64,000 bases of DNA from Chaetorhynchus papuensis (lineage: Eukaryota; Chordata; Aves; Passeriformes; Rhipiduridae). The position numbers and the translations under genes were made by a program. The stretch lies in contig VWYX01000656.1 in NCBI GenBank assembly GCA_013396525.1, forward strand, positions 310,001 through 374,000. The letters are read 5' to 3'. The notes beneath the pieces were generated by a model that saw only the letters and a program-made list of their open reading frames with translations, did not search any database and had not been told where the DNA came from. This document shows positions 23,801 to 38,800 of the stretch, one piece after another (within the stretch, counting starts at the first letter, position 1; every line of letters begins with the position of its first letter).

Positions 23801-26800
23801 CTCAGTACCTCAGCATAATTTACCAGGGTTTGTTTTTCTTTCTGGATTTACAGAGATATGAAAAATGCTGTAATTGGAAACAACAAACAAAAAGCCAACT
23901 TGATTGTTTTGGGAGCAGTTCCAAGGTATGTCCTTTGCTACTCTCCTTTTCACTGATTCACAACAGGTCTGGAATAATGATCCTTGGATCACAGGCACTT
24001 TTTCGTTTTAACTTTGATTGTAGTTGACTGAATACTTTCTTTAATGTAACCGAGAGAGATTTGAAATATCTTTTAAACTCATGTATTACAGAACAGGCTG
24101 TTGAGTAATGCTTTTCATTTAGAATTTCATAGAATTCTCTAAAGTACTCTTGGTGTTTTTATTGAACTTTATCAGCTCAGGAATAAAATCTATTTTTTTG
24201 ACATTGATATTAATGATGGATGAAAGTGGTTGTATCTTAATCCTGTTCTTCAGCCAATTGCCTGGTGAGTTCATAACTGAAAATGTGTAAGGATGTGTTA
24301 AAGATTTAATTTAAAATATTGAAAAACATCTGAGATAATTTGCTTGTCTGCTCCACTTCCTTCAGAGGATTAAAAACCATTGATCACACTTTATTGTGCC
24401 TTGCTGCTTCAGCTGATGTTAACATTTTCTGGACCCTGATTCCACTAGTACAAATTGAACAGGTAACTTTAGCTCCTAGACAGCTCACTCCAGCTTTCAT
24501 TTCACCCCTCTTCTCCTCCAGCTTTCTTTCAGCCTCACTTTGCAGCAGTGGAGAAGGAAAACCTTGAGCACTGCAGTCCTTGTGCTGGCAGTGTGGCACC
24601 CACCTGTATCTTTTTCCTTAAATGGCAACCAGGTCCCAAACTATCCTGCTTGAAGGCTGCTGCTGCCTTGTCAAAAATGCTTTTTATTTGCAGAGAGTAT
24701 CTTCTCACTGACAGACTGAGTTTGTGCCAAGGCCAGCCCTTGAAATTCTCTAGGGATTAGCAGTGGGGCCACCCCCTGGCCAAAACCTGCTGGATTATCT
24801 TCCTTTCGACCAGATACAAACAGGTGAAGAGAAGACTTCACAGGAGATGAAAAGATGAAAGTGGGCATTTGTTGAAGATGATGCGAAATTTATGGAATTT
24901 CTATCAGCAACAGGCCTTAAGGGGTTTTTGCAAGTCCTGCTAATTCTTGTGGTTCCCATTTTAAAAGCTACAGAAGATCTTCACCTTCCAAATCTAGAAT
25001 CTGCCTGTTCCTACGTTTTGTAGGACTTCTGTTCCCTCAGTTATCCGGCTTTCTGCTGCTGCTTGTTCTGTGCCCAGTAATGACAATTCAAAAGTGCTTT
25101 TTTCTTCATTGTTGTTAATGCCTTCTGGCTCCCCAGATAAATTATACAGTTAATCTACAACTGCAGATAAATGACTGGACCTGGGAAATGTTAAAAGGTG
25201 AACTATCACACTTGTCCTCTCTTCAGGACAAGTTATTCACAAATGACAGAAAATCTCCTCAGAGATCTTCAGAAAAGGCTCTTCAAATACATTGGGTTAT
25301 TGTGAGCAAAGATGATTCTCCGAGGCTGTAACCTGACATCCTCTACCCCCAAGTGCCTTTCTGAAGGCTTTACGATTTTCTCAAGGTGTTGCAGACAGAC
25401 TTGACTGGATTATCGACTGTTTGGATTAGAGAACTCCTTGGGTTGTTCTCTGTCAAGGGGGTGGGAATCCATTGGCTCTTTTGATGTGCCTTCTAATCGG
25501 TGAAGCTGGTGGAGTACAGGGGCCTGTGGAATTCCAATCTGCTAAGCCAAGCCTCTCTCTCAGCGAGGAGAGGAATAACCAACCTGGCATTCTTTGGTTT
25601 AAGTCTTCAAGAACAGTTTTCTTTTCACAGAGCTCAGTTGCGGCCTCCTATGGGAAGTTGATTCTCTTCTCTGATGGGAATTGTTAGAATTCTGCTGCTG
25701 CTTTGTCCTGTGGTTCAGCTTGTTGTTTGCTCATTCCTTGCTTCTCTCCTCTTCCCAAAGTATTCCTCCATCAAGCTTTTGGAAAATACTCTTTAGACCC
25801 AAGGAACCCCTTCAGACCTGTCACTTAGTGGAAAAGAAAATAGTATGGTCACGTATTAGAACAGACTCATATGGGGTTTGGAAACAAGTCTAGGAAGTAT
25901 CTTTGTTTGAAATCGGGCCAAATAGTACTGGAATGCATGCAAAAGCCCTATTATTTTAAAATACTGCAAAGAAATGCAAAGTCCTTCGAAGATCTCCCTA
26001 CAAAGGAAGCAGCTGCTGTGGAAGAATGGTGGCTCCCTGCCACTTCTGGGCCAGTGGCCTCCTGAGTCTATGAGCTGGCTGTTCAGTGGTGTCATCTTTG
26101 GAAAGGGATCAATACCTTAAATGAATTTTTTTGGGGGCCATTTAATATTCAGTCTGACCTGTGGTCACCTGTGGTCACCTCTGGACTGCTTGTTCTGAAG
26201 AGGGTGCTAGGAAAAACAAAGTTTATTGAAGAAAGCTTGCAGAATTGCCATGTCTGGAATTTAAAACGAGGAGGTGTTAAAACTGTACGAATGTGTGCAC
26301 AGACTTGGCCCTGGATGTTCAGAATGGAAATAGCCAGCCTGCGTGTGGATTTTGTTTCCTAAGAAGTGATTTTCTATATCTCTTCCTAGAATCATAAAAT
26401 TTCCATTCTCATGGAATGCTGGCCTTGGGCCCCTGTCAGGACTGCAGAAATGTTACTTTTTGAAATTCTTGCTTTTTAGTAGCAGTCCCAGAAAATAGAA
26501 TTTTTAAAGTTTAGGGGGAAAAAGTTATTTTAAGGCCAAGTTCTTTCAGTGACAGACCAACTTAAAGCTAAGACACCACTGCCAAAGATAGTTTCCTGCT
26601 TGTACTGTCCTTCAGCTTTTTTTTCCTTCTACCCCACATTAGTGCTAGCAGAGACCAACAAGTCCCCAGTAATTGTTGGTGTGCCCCTTTACTCAGCAGT
26701 TTTATAAGAACAAATACTGCAGCTTTTGTGTCTATCACCATGTCAGACACCTCTTCAGAGTCCAAGTTCAATATTTCATGCTTTCTGTCAGTTCCTCTTA

Positions 26801-29800
26801 CAGCCTAAATCTCAGGGAAGTGATTGAATCATCAGCTCAAATGTAAATTGTTCTTTTCTAAGTCATCTTGACAGAGCTTCTGAACTAAGTGCTGTTCATC
26901 TGGTAGCAGTTAGTCTGTAGTGCTGCTGGCTCCCAGTCCTCTGAACTGGAAATGGCTCACAGAGGTGGAATTGGAAAAGAAAACCCTTCAGTGAAAGGAG
27001 CATGAGGAAGTTCCTGATAAGTCAGTGTTGCAAGTCTGTGGAGCAGCTTTTGGTACCCAGAGAGATGCAGCATTGCTGGTTTGCCATCCAGGCACCAACG
27101 GGGCCTTTCAATCCTGGGATAATTTCCTTCCTTCTTTCATGTGGGGATGGCAGAGCATGGGCAAGGCAACGTTAAATTCCAGTGAGCAGAGCATAGCTCT
27201 GTCTTCCTGTTTGTTGTAGTTACCTACTGAAGCTCTGATCTGTGCGATTTTGACAAAAACCTTACTGAATTAAGTTATTGCTGATCTAATTATTGCTGAG
27301 AGTTCAATATTTAAAGTCTAATCCACTTCATTAAGAGCTTCAGTTATTCCTTTGCTCCAAAATTAATAGAGTTTTTAAATCAAATCTTAATCCAAACCAC
27401 CCAGGGTCTTTAACGAAAACACTAAATCATTCTTGTCACTTACTGAAAACAGTTTTCTAACTTCCAGCTGATTGTTCCTCTGTCATATAAAGTCAATTAT
27501 TTGGAGTGGTGAGGTGGTAGTGTACTTCTTCCCAAAGCTTTCTTTAGGTAGGTGCACCTCAAAGAATTTTGTATCGTTAATTTTAACCTTTCCCTGTCAT
27601 TTATTAGTGATTCTGTTTAACTTTTGGGGTTTTTAATGTTTTAAATTTCTTTCTGCACATTTTAAAGGCCATGTAGAACAGCTGAAGGACTGTTTTCCAT
27701 TCCATCATTTGAATTTTGAGTTCTGCACAGCAGACTGTTAGATTGCCTATGGAAGTGAATACTAGTAAGAATTTATTGGGGTTTTGAATTATTTCTAGGG
27801 CTGTGAACACACCAACCTGAAATTTTATATTTTGATTTATAACATAATCAAATTCCTTCAGGCAGTATTCTTTTAGAGTTGGCCAAAAGAATAAAAGATT
27901 GCTGCTTTTAGATAACTGTGTAACCTGGTAAAAAAAAATGAGCATAAAAATGCTTTTAGTGGCTCTGCCCCTGGCAGTGCAGGTAAAGGTGCAGCTGAAA
28001 AGCCAAGTTGGTGTAACAGAGCTCTTCTCACAGAACCCCCCCTCTGTGCTTCTGACCACGTCCTACCTCCACTTTGTGTGTTGTGTTTGACTGCACAGAG
28101 ACCTGCCTCAGCTCAAATATCACACAAAACTAGCTCTCACCAAAAGCAGGTCTTGTTCTGTGGAGTTAAAAACCAGACAGATGAGCAGAGAATGGGGAGA
28201 GCAGGACTTGCCCTACAGCAGTGGAGAAATGTGCCTTGAAGTGCTGAGGGGCTGCTGGGGTGACAGTGCCATGGATCCCCCCCCGTGGGAGCTGGGAAAT
28301 CAGCCAGGACAGTCACTTCAAATGGTTCAGTGTTTGATCCTGCCTCGGAGCAAGGCCCGTGACCTGAGCATCCGTCAGAACTCCTCGTGGCTCCAGCCAC
28401 CTCTGTGCCCACCTGACTGCCCTGGTGCCTGCAGGAGTGGGGGCCTGGCCTCTGCTGAGGGTGTTAATAAATGTGCTGTTAGCAGGTCTGCACATCTTCT
28501 GGGACCTTCATCATCCCTGGCACGTTCCCAGCATGCTTCCAGGAACTCCATGCACTTGGACACAGTATTGTGAGGTCTGTCATGCACATTAGGGAGTGTT
28601 TAGTCCAAACTTCTTGGATGTCCTTACGAGGCCAGGGTGCAGTTGTTTCCTGATGCCTTGTTCTGTTCTTTGTGCAGTTTGCATTGGGATTTTCTGTCAT
28701 GCTCTCCACAGGGCAGGGATTAGTGCCCAGGTGCTGTGGTTTGCTGTCTTTGGGGAAGGAGCTTCACCTGCCATGCTGGTGTTTTCCGAGGCTTGCTTGG
28801 CTCTAGGGTGGTGAAAGAGGTGGGGAGTAGAGGAACTCACAGGCCTCCTGTGGTTGTCCTTTGCTTTTCTTCAAATCAAGTCAGGTGTCAGGACCTGATT
28901 GCATATTTAGACATCTCTTAATGAGGAATAACCCTCTCCACAAAGATGATGTATATAACTGGAACAAGGTGTTCTTCTAACTCAGCTGTGGAGTACAGGT
29001 GAGTCAAGGCACACATTTGCAGTCAGCAGAATTATATGAGAGCTGTTGTTTAAAAGCTGTACAACCCCATATCTCTGAAGTGCCTGTTCTGATAGCAAAG
29101 AGGAAGTTGTTAATACAAGATATACTTCTAATGCCACCCTTTCTGTTGTGTATTTTTATTAGAATTTTAAGTTTCAGGTTTAAAAACATTGTGTAGAAGG
29201 TAGCTTTATGATACCTGGTGTTACTTGTACTTGAGGAGCTGGAAGCATCAAATCTGTACAAAATTACTCAAAATTGTATTCTTGACGTCCTCTTTTATGT
29301 GCAGATGCTGGATATTGGCTGGTGATCTCAAACTCAGTGAGACTGTAGTGTAATCTTTTTGTATACAATGGAGAATTTCAAACTGCAGGCGAATGGGAAG
29401 TAGAAACAGCTTGATTTTTTGTGTAAGGTCACTTGGTATCCTCAGACAAAAACCTTTCAGAATTGGTTTGTCTAAATGAGCAGTAGTTGTTCAGATGGTA
29501 GTCGTATGCTGGCTGATGTTCTAATTCAGACAGGAATTCCTGGAAGACTTAGAATAAAGTTTGAGTGGAATGAACAGTCCAATGGTGAACTTAGGAATAA
29601 GACATCAGTCTGAACAAAGTGATAAGATGGTTGAAGCAAGACTAGGTAAAGATGTTGCTTTATGTAATGCCTATTAACCATACTTTTTGTGAAAGCAAAA
29701 GGCTTTTATCATCTCAAAAATAGTCTTAAATTAAACTAGTGTAATTCACTGTGTAAGTTAAAAAGCTCTAAGTATTGTTTGTGTAAATTTATCTCTGGTT

Positions 29801-32800
29801 TCAGGGGCTGTGTGTTGATCCCACATATTCTGGTATAAATGGCTGCAAAGAAAGGATGTATTTATGTTTTGTTGAGTGGGTCATGGAACGGTCTTGGGGG
29901 AAACATTGGAATAAATTCAGCTCAGACTGGAGCTCTGACAGTGCTGATGCACTGGGATGGAAGGTTTTGATCTAGTAGCCAAGAGGAGAGGCCGTGCTGC
30001 AGCCACCTCAGTAGCCTTCAAGCCACTCTAGGAGGGGGTGTGTGAACACCTCGAGGCAGCTGGGAGCACCAGGGTAGGAACCAGGACAGGAATCTGTGGA
30101 GTGCTGGGGGAAGTATTCCTGCTGTAAACGGGGCTGCGTGGGGAGGAGCCGGGGCTGTTTTCAAATGGAACATCATTAAAGAGGAAGGTGAGGCAAAACT
30201 TGATTGTAGTCATGAAAATGTGGAGATTCAAATCCAGACCTCTTGCAGCTCCGTAGATAGTGAAACTCTCCAAAGGTGGATTTAGTAACATGAGCAAGAA
30301 TCAGACTGGATGCAGGTTATCTGGTGTATATAGAACAGCTCATGGATTATTAATGTCAGTGAGGATGTATGAGCATTAGGATAAACTGCTAAAGCTGTTA
30401 GCTGAGACTCCTTGTTTTATTCCTAAGGGAAAAGCTTTCTGTGCAGCCAACTTCCCTACTTACACACTGCATACTGCTCAACTTGGCTCTTCTAAAAAAC
30501 TATTTGCACCATGTGAAATATTTCAGAAGCAGTTATCTTTGCTTTTAGGGCTTATTAGGGCGTAGAGTTAGCCCAGGTCCCTTGGGTCCAGCCTCTGGAG
30601 ATCTGGAATTACCATTGATTCCAGAAGGGAAACTGGCATCTCACTTCAGGATGAATTTCTGTGACTAACAGTCATAAAAATCACTCATTTTTGAATCTTC
30701 CTGTGTAAGAATCTATAGCTATTTAATTTGTCACTTCAGATGTTATTGTACAGAAATTATTCTGAATGCTTTAAAAATTATACTTAGTTCTGTCTTTGGG
30801 AAGTTCTGTGGAAAGTGATTGCTTCCTGTTATGTCTGAAAAGTAGTGCTTTTTAGCACTGAAAAGAACAGATTGAAAAAAAGAAGTTTGTTGTCCTGCCT
30901 TGTTTGAGCTATTCTCAATACATTAATTCCATTTACAGTTTGGGGCTGGCTCTCACTGGGACTTCCAGCACGTTCAGAGGTGCCCTCTGTGCATGCAGTG
31001 ACTTTTTATTCCATATTCTGTCAGCCAGGGGGGTAAGTTGCCTCAGCAGTGCCTTCATCACGGGGCTTTCCAGGACAGAGCTTCTGGGCCTCCTTGCAAT
31101 GGACTGGAGTACAAGCATCTTCCAAGGTAGAATAAGATCTATAAGAATCATGATAATTCCACAGATAGTGTATTCATCCCCTTTGCAAGGGGACTGGTAA
31201 TAAATGTTGAGATAATCATGGCTCAGTTAAAGCTCTTACTCATTAACATACTTCAGTAAAAGGTGTCTTAAGCTTCACAGCACTCAAACCCTTACCCTGG
31301 GCTCTTTCTCCATGTTCCTGCTTATGAGGCTTGAGGAAGTGCTGAGTTTCATCTCCTTGCCAGGTGTTTTAGGAAGCTGAGAGATTCTTGTGACAACTTG
31401 TAAATGGGATGGAGTGTGAAAGAGGGAATTTCTGTTCTTTTTAGCTGTGAGGTTGGTGCTCAGACTGGATTGGGGGGGTCTAAATCATGCACATCAGTGT
31501 TATGGTGTGGAACTCCAGTGCATCACACCCATCACAGCCGTTGTCAAAGGAAAGGGAAATCTGAGCTGTGTCCCTTCCTTGCTAAGCCACTCTAGTTTCC
31601 TTTTGTTCAGCAGCTGCTTCCCTTGGAAGTTTTCTACTTTAAAATAATCCATGGTTTTCCCAGGTGTACCTCATGCCTCCAGCTGACCTTATTTCTGTTT
31701 CTTCTTGGAGTCCATTGAAGTGTCTCTCTGGATGGATTTGCTGCCTTTCCTCATTTGGATATGATTTCCTGGATATCATTCCTGACATCTGAGAAAAAGG
31801 CCTTAATCACTTAATTGCCCTTAGAAGGGCAGGGACAAATGGCAGAAGTTGTATATTCTATAAACATGAGAGGAAGATACCTGAAGAAGCCTTATAGAAG
31901 CTTGAAAAAAGTCCAAATACTGCCTTTTAAAACCTTGGAAAATGCTGGTGAAGATGTTGTGAGATCTTTCCATCAGCTTTATTTCATTTCCTGTTTGTTG
32001 TAATGAGCTTTACTGCAGGATCACAGGCTGAAGAGTGTCAACAAGAACATTAGCACCGTTTTGCTGTTTTAGAAGTCTTTTCTGTGTATCTGTGCTTTTG
32101 TTTTCCCCTGAAGCACACAAAAGCGTGTTGTGGTGGTTCTAGCAGAGCCTTGTTCCAGTATTTCTGCTGGTTTGGAATCCAAAGGCTGGCTGCTAAGGCA
32201 TAGGGCTGGAGATCAGGGATCCAGGTTATCCAGGGACTCCATGTTCTTAGAACGTGTGAACTATGAACAGGTACCTTAATCATATTTTTAAGTTTCCAAA
32301 ATCCAAATTATAATCTTCCCTTCTGTCCCCTGCATATAGATGCCATTTTTCTACCTTTTTATTCTGATGGTATTAATGTAAGGGAGGAATGCATTACATC
32401 TTGCTGAATTTGTCTAGGCTAGAGCCTGGGAACAACAAACCAGTCCAGGATGTTCCCATAGACAATAGAAGGATGTGTATCTTTGTCTTCAGTGTTTGAC
32501 AGTACTTTATTAACAGTTTTCTCTTTAGCGACTATATGGATTCTCCTCACTTGAAACTTTTTGTAATTTTATAGTTTCTCGTGGAACTACTTAATTTTCA
32601 ATGTTACTTGATGTCAATTCTGTCTTTTAAAGACAGAAATAGAAAATATTGCAATATGCATGTCTAGCTCTGTGGAACACCTGATCTGAACCTCAGACTG
32701 ATTTTAAAGATGTAGAAAAGGATATTAATAGTATCTCAGAAACTTATTGTATGTAAAGTGGGAACTTAAATTTTGATCTTCACTAATTATAAAGTTTAGG

Positions 32801-35800
32801 TAGGGCTTTCTATTTTAAGCATGTTAGACTTTAGATTGTAGTCGGCGTGTTTAATTTTTGCTCTTTAAAAGAATCAGAGCTGTAACATTTGTTCCATGTG
32901 TTAACGGGAAAGAAAATAGCAATTACTTTCCTTGGAAAAGAACAGCCTTCAGAATTTCATGTGCTTTTGAATTTTTAAAAAATCCTTTTGGGGATAAAAG
33001 TCTTTTTAGGACATGATAATGAGGGGCTGGAGCGTGTCCAGGGAAGGGAACGGAGCTGGGGAAGGGTCTGGAGCACCAGGAGCGGCTGAGGGAGCTGGGA
33101 AAGGGGCTCAGCCTGGAGCAAAGGAGGCTCAGGGGGGACCTTGTGGCTCTGCACAACTCCCTGACAGGAGGGGGCAGCCGGGGGGGGTCGGGCTCTGGTG
33201 CCAGGGAACAGGGACAGGAGGAGAGGGAACGGCCTCAGGCTGGGCCAGGGGAGGCTCAGGTTGGATACTGGGAAAATTCCTCCTGGAAAGGCTTGCCCAG
33301 CCCTGGCACAGCTGCCCGGGGCACTGGTGGAGCCCCCACCCCTGCAGGGATTTAAAAGCTGTGTGGATGTGGTGCTTGGGGACAGGGGTCAGTGGTGGCC
33401 TTGGCAGTGCTGGGTTAATGATTGGACTTGATGATCTGAGAGGACTTTTCCAACTTGAATGATTCTGTGACTGAACATTTCTGCGTATGAGGAGCAGGTT
33501 ATTTGTTGAAGGCCTTGATAATCAGAGAAGGCAATTGGTGTGGTCTGTACAGGAAAGACACAGAGCAGGTCTTCAGGACTTTCTGGTGAAAGCAGAAGGA
33601 AATACTCTTGCATTTCTGAATTTCTAAATTGACCTCTAGGTTATTGAAAGCTGTTTTTAAAAAGGTTATTACTACTGACATTTTTAATTAGTAATTAGAT
33701 CAATATTTACCAACACAAACAGCAGAGGAGTCAACCAGAGTTAAAACAGTAGATGAGATTGTGCTTTCTACACAGGAGCACAATATCCTCTTCTTTTCCA
33801 GGATGAATTTTAGTCAGGATCTCTCAGTGTGTTTGTACATTACCACAGAAGCTTTCATTTCCTGTCCTTACCTGATCTAGAAGGCAGAGAAAACAATCAT
33901 CTGTCTGTAAAGAAGTAATAGTAGTGCAAAGTTATCTGATTCCACAGGATTGAGGGAGTGCTGTTTTTCCTTAGTGATGATTTTGCGTACCATTGATTAT
34001 GTATTTTGCTTCTTGATACTGTAGAAAGAATCCAAATTAATTGGGACCCACACTACAGCATTGGCAAGATGTGCTTGAAGTGATCCTGTTTAGCCCCAGT
34101 TCAGCTGCCTTTCTGCACCTAAAGCTTTCCTGGGCTTTCTTTGTGTATGCGATCATTTCTCAGTGCTCAAAACTCTGATCGCTCTCAGCCCTCCCCATGC
34201 TTGTGCTTGGTGATGGAGTTATTTTGCAGTTTTGACCCAGAAGAAATCACTGCCAAAGATAACCATCCTCACAATGGTGATCAGGTGTTAGGGTTCCCTT
34301 TCCCATCGGCCTCAAACTGCAGACTCATTTCCTTTAACTGAAATTTGGTGTCTCCCTGTTATCCTGAAAGCCCCATCCTGGATATCAGTACTGTGACAGT
34401 AACTTTTAAAGAAAATGCAGTGGGACATTTTTCTACACCAAGTAAAAGTTGTGTAGGAACACACAGTGTGAAAAGATTGTGAATGAAGTGTTCCTCTACT
34501 CTTTTGCTCAGTCTTAATCTTTCTATAAAGGATTTCATCCTCTTTCTGTAGCAGGATTCAGATTATTTTCTTTCAGAGTTAAATTTTCTCTTCCATTTGA
34601 ATTTTCCTCTAAAAATACTTGTGTTTGCAGGTTGCTGTATTTACTCCAGCAAGAGACCTCGAGCACGGAGCTGAGGACGGAATGTGCGGTGGTCCTGGGC
34701 AGCCTTGCCATGGGGACAGAGAATAATGTCAAATCCCTCCTAGACTGCCATATTATCCCAGCCTTATTGCAAGGTACTCCTCCCTCAATGGATCTGTGTT
34801 AGTAAATGTCCCCAAAGTACTGAAATAAACAAGCTTCATGAGACTGAATGTTTGGTTTGCCCATATTTATAGGATTGCTATCGCCAGATTTGAAGTTTAT
34901 TGAAGCTTGCCTGCGATGTCTCCGTACCATTTTCATCAGCCCTGTAACTCCAGAGGATCTGCTGTACACAGTAAGTTGTAAGCAGATTATTATGTCTTTT
35001 TAAAGGCTGTATAGAGGGTGAGAGTGAAGAATCTTGTTGTCTGGAGTAGTAACAAGGCCTTGTCTGAGCAACAGCTTTAGCACTTCTTTGAGGTATCTGG
35101 CACTCCTGACAATTATGGATTGTTCGATATGAGCTGGTCACCAAGGTAGCTCACTGATAAAGAAAATACCTACATGTTCAGACTTGTGTGCAATCTTAAG
35201 GAGGAAAAACTGTCTCTAAATGGTATTTAGAGGTACTTATCAGAGCTATACCGGCAAGAGTTACTTGCTGAAATTTGAAGTTTTATCCAACACTGTCCTC
35301 CCTCTCCAGATGGGAGAGGGCTTGCTCAGTCTTTGTACTTCCAGTGGAAGAGCTTCACCTCTAAAATGTTTCTGCTCTTAGTATATGTGCGATTTGCATT
35401 TAAGTGACAGGATAGAAAATGTGCTCTCCTGTTGCTGGAATCCTGAGTTCATCCTGGAGCTGTGCCAGCAGGGCTGTTGGTGCTGGCCCTGGCCCTGGCC
35501 CTCTCTGAAGGTACTGCTGTCTCCAGGGCTTGCCCAAACCCAGGCACTGCCTCTTACTGGGAAGGAGGGGCAAGGAGGGTTTGGCTGCTTCCTTTGTCCC
35601 GGTGTAAGGGATAGGGCAAGCTATGGAATGAAAGCTGTTGGTGCACCAGCAATCTCTTCCTGCTCGGAAAAGGGGAGCATTGCCCCAGTCTGGGGGAGGT
35701 CACAGAGCAGCTCCAGCTTCTGAGGGTAACTGGGAGCCCACAGTGAGAACCACTCTGGTCCCACTCACAGGGAGCTGTCGCTTGCTGAGGAAGTCTTGGT

Positions 35801-38800
35801 GCTTACAGGGGCACAGCTGGCCTCTCGTGTCATACTTTGTCTACAATTTGGTTGTTAATAGTCAACAGATTTTTTTAAATGATTTTTTGGTCTAGTTGTT
35901 ATGCAGTGCTGCAATGTCTGTTTTGTTCTTTATTCCTTTTCCAATGACTTTTTACACTTTCATTCCAGACACAGGTATGCAAACTTGTTGTTTTCTATGG
36001 ACTCAATCTTACCATGCACCTATTCTGGATTTCACCTGCCAGTTAGTCCATCTCAGGAAGTCAGCTTACATTTAGTGTGTGTAGATAATCAGCCAGCTTT
36101 GTCCTCCACTGTTCACTGCCTTTTTTCCAGGTGTTGTGTGATTGTTCAGCAAGGAAAACCTCAGTGCATATTTTATATGTGAACACCGAAGGCACCTCTC
36201 CAGAGTGATTCAAGGGCTTCCTCTTTGTGTCTCTCTTCCTTTCTTTGGCTTCACTTCATGCTCCCAGATTCCCCTAAAATCAACCTCTAAGAGTTGATAA
36301 TTGCAGAGGCATCTGCTTCCTGCTCTCAGCATCCAGAGCCAGGGTTTAAGACGACTGTCTCCATTAACAATCCCTATCTCTTCCTGGAGATCAGTGCTCA
36401 GTAGGGACTTTTAGTTGCTCCCTATTTGGAGGAGAGATTTGATGTCTTGAAGGGAGAGGAAGGGGTAGAGTAGGGACAGAATTGGGAAAGAACCACCATT
36501 GGCATAGAAATAACCACTAACATGGGAACAATATGCCCAAGAGACTGGATTTGGTGTTTCATGCTTTGCTTTCTCTGCTGCACAGCAGTGACATAACTGC
36601 TCCCCCAGTCCTTCTTCAGGCAAATGGGATGTCCTGGAATTAACCATAACTACAGGAAATGATTATCTGGTGAGGGGTCCTTGCTCCTTAGTTCACCTGT
36701 AAAACCCACTTTCTCATTTCCCATTCCAGTTAGATACCTCAAAGTTAAGTATTTTATGATTGTGCTTAAGGTCCTATTTCTGCAAATCCTTTTTTTTCCC
36801 TTCTTTTGTGGGAATACCCAAGGCCATACTTTGAAAAGTACTGAATACAGATCCTTTGAAAAGATGTTTTTCCTATCTCTTGGAAGGTACAGCCCCAGCC
36901 CACACTGCTGCAAGCTGTGTTTCACAAGGCAGCAGCTGAGACATTGGCTTTGCAATTAAAGAAATAATTATGGGCCTAATGAACACTTAATGGTAGACAT
37001 TCCAACACTGAGAACAACAGGAAGAACTCAAAGCTCCCGTTTAGCCACCCTGCTCCCTCTTTGTTTCTGGTCCCAGCAGCTCCAGGGAGACTGTCACCAT
37101 CTCCATGCAGCTGCAGCATTTGAAGGTCTCTCAAGTTCTGCCTTTTTCAGGTCCTGTTTTGAAAGGTAGGAGACCAAATTTGTCAGTGGCTTTTCATTCC
37201 TGCGCAGCAGTTCTGGAGAAAGCTTCCATAAAGTTGGATCTTGAGTTGTGTCTTAACATGGAAACTTTCCCAGAATTTTTTTGTGGTTTGACTGCGACAG
37301 GAGGATGCTCTTTCTCAAACCTTGGGCAGGACTGTTTCCAAGACAAGGTGTTAGGAGTTAGCTCAACATCTCCAAGGGTGTTGCAGTCATTCTAGAGGTT
37401 TCAGAAGACCTCTCAGTTAAAATCCAGGATATACAAGTGCTTTAAAGAGAGCTGCTTAAAACATTCCTTTCTATTTGTAACAGGTACACATCATGCACAA
37501 TAACTGGAGTATTTCTCCCAGCCGAAGTGCTGGGTGACAGAATTACACCTTTCCTCTTGAGCCTTTTCTTATGGGCAGGAGCCTGAAGGATAAACTGCTG
37601 GCAGTTTTGTGTAATTAATTCTGTTCAGTTCCAAGGATAAAATAGTTCTTCAGAGGTGAAAACATTTGGGCAGTTTCCTATAGGAACTTAGGATTTGTAC
37701 TGAGAAAATACACAGCTCCATCCATCCATCCATCCATCCATCCATCCATCCATCCATCCATCCATCCATCCATGTATTGAGCTGGATGAACACTGAGCTC
37801 TCAGAAAGAGCAGGATTTTAGGGTCTGATGCTGAGCTGTGACACCACCTTATATCCAGACCTGCTGTGCCAGGGGAACCCTTGTTCCTGCGCGGGCAGGG
37901 TGCAGGCTTTGGTGCTGAGACCCATTTAGTGACCATGCTGCCCTTGGAAATGAGGAATGACATGGAGTCCAGGGGGAGAGATCTGTTGAGGTGCAGACAT
38001 ATGTTCAGACTTCTTTAAATTCTGAGATAATTTTCCATGTGAACCAGCCAGCTTACCATAGCTAGGTGTGTTTTGGGTTGCTGAGTAGATGGAATCACTA
38101 AGGCAAATCCAGCTTGTCTGAGATCCTGTTACTTCAACTCCTGATATCTTAATAAAAACAAAAGAATGGATTCAGTGGCACAAAATGTTTCCAGCCCATG
38201 GAGGTGTTCTGCATTTTTCCTGACAGATGTTCTCAGTTGTGATTGCATTTTCCTTCCTCAGTGGGGCCCAGATACAATTCCAGTGGGAATTTCTTGCTGT
38301 CTGTGGCTGCTGTGCTGGCCTTGCAGGAGGAGCTGCATTCCCTGCTGGGAATGCCCTGTCCTTACAGGAGCTTGGAGAGTGAAGGCACTGTAACAGGATG
38401 AGTCTCTGTGTTGTTGAGACAATGAGAAATCAGGTTGAGAAGTCTCAGTCTCTAGAAATGATGAGTGAAAAGGATTCCTGCTTCCTGGGCAAGTCTGGGA
38501 TGGAAAACCTGACATCAGCTGGTGATGGGCCAAGCTTGGTAAAGGGGAGGAGGTGCACCTGAGAGGATCAGGGTATGTTACACTGATCAATAACCAGGTG
38601 TTCAGTGAGCAATGAATAAGCCAAGTGTACACGTGCTCCACCACAGCTCGGTGATCCACAGTTCCTAAGGGAGGAATCTGGGTCAGCCTGCTATGCCTTA
38701 TTCCTTCTTTCCTTCTGGCTGTTTGTGGTGGCTGAACCAGGAGCAAGGCTGAATGTTCTCCAGTCTGAACTGCTTCCTGAAAATAAGAGTTGTGAAAGAA

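Noticed and set aside
27604..28059. 151-codon minus-strand frame in ARMC8 intron 3
   Set aside because: It is AT-rich with no recognisable motif, no upstream promoter signal and no splice context; open by chance.
38258..38746. 162-codon minus-strand frame in intron 5
   Set aside because: There is no domain or splice support; treated as chance.
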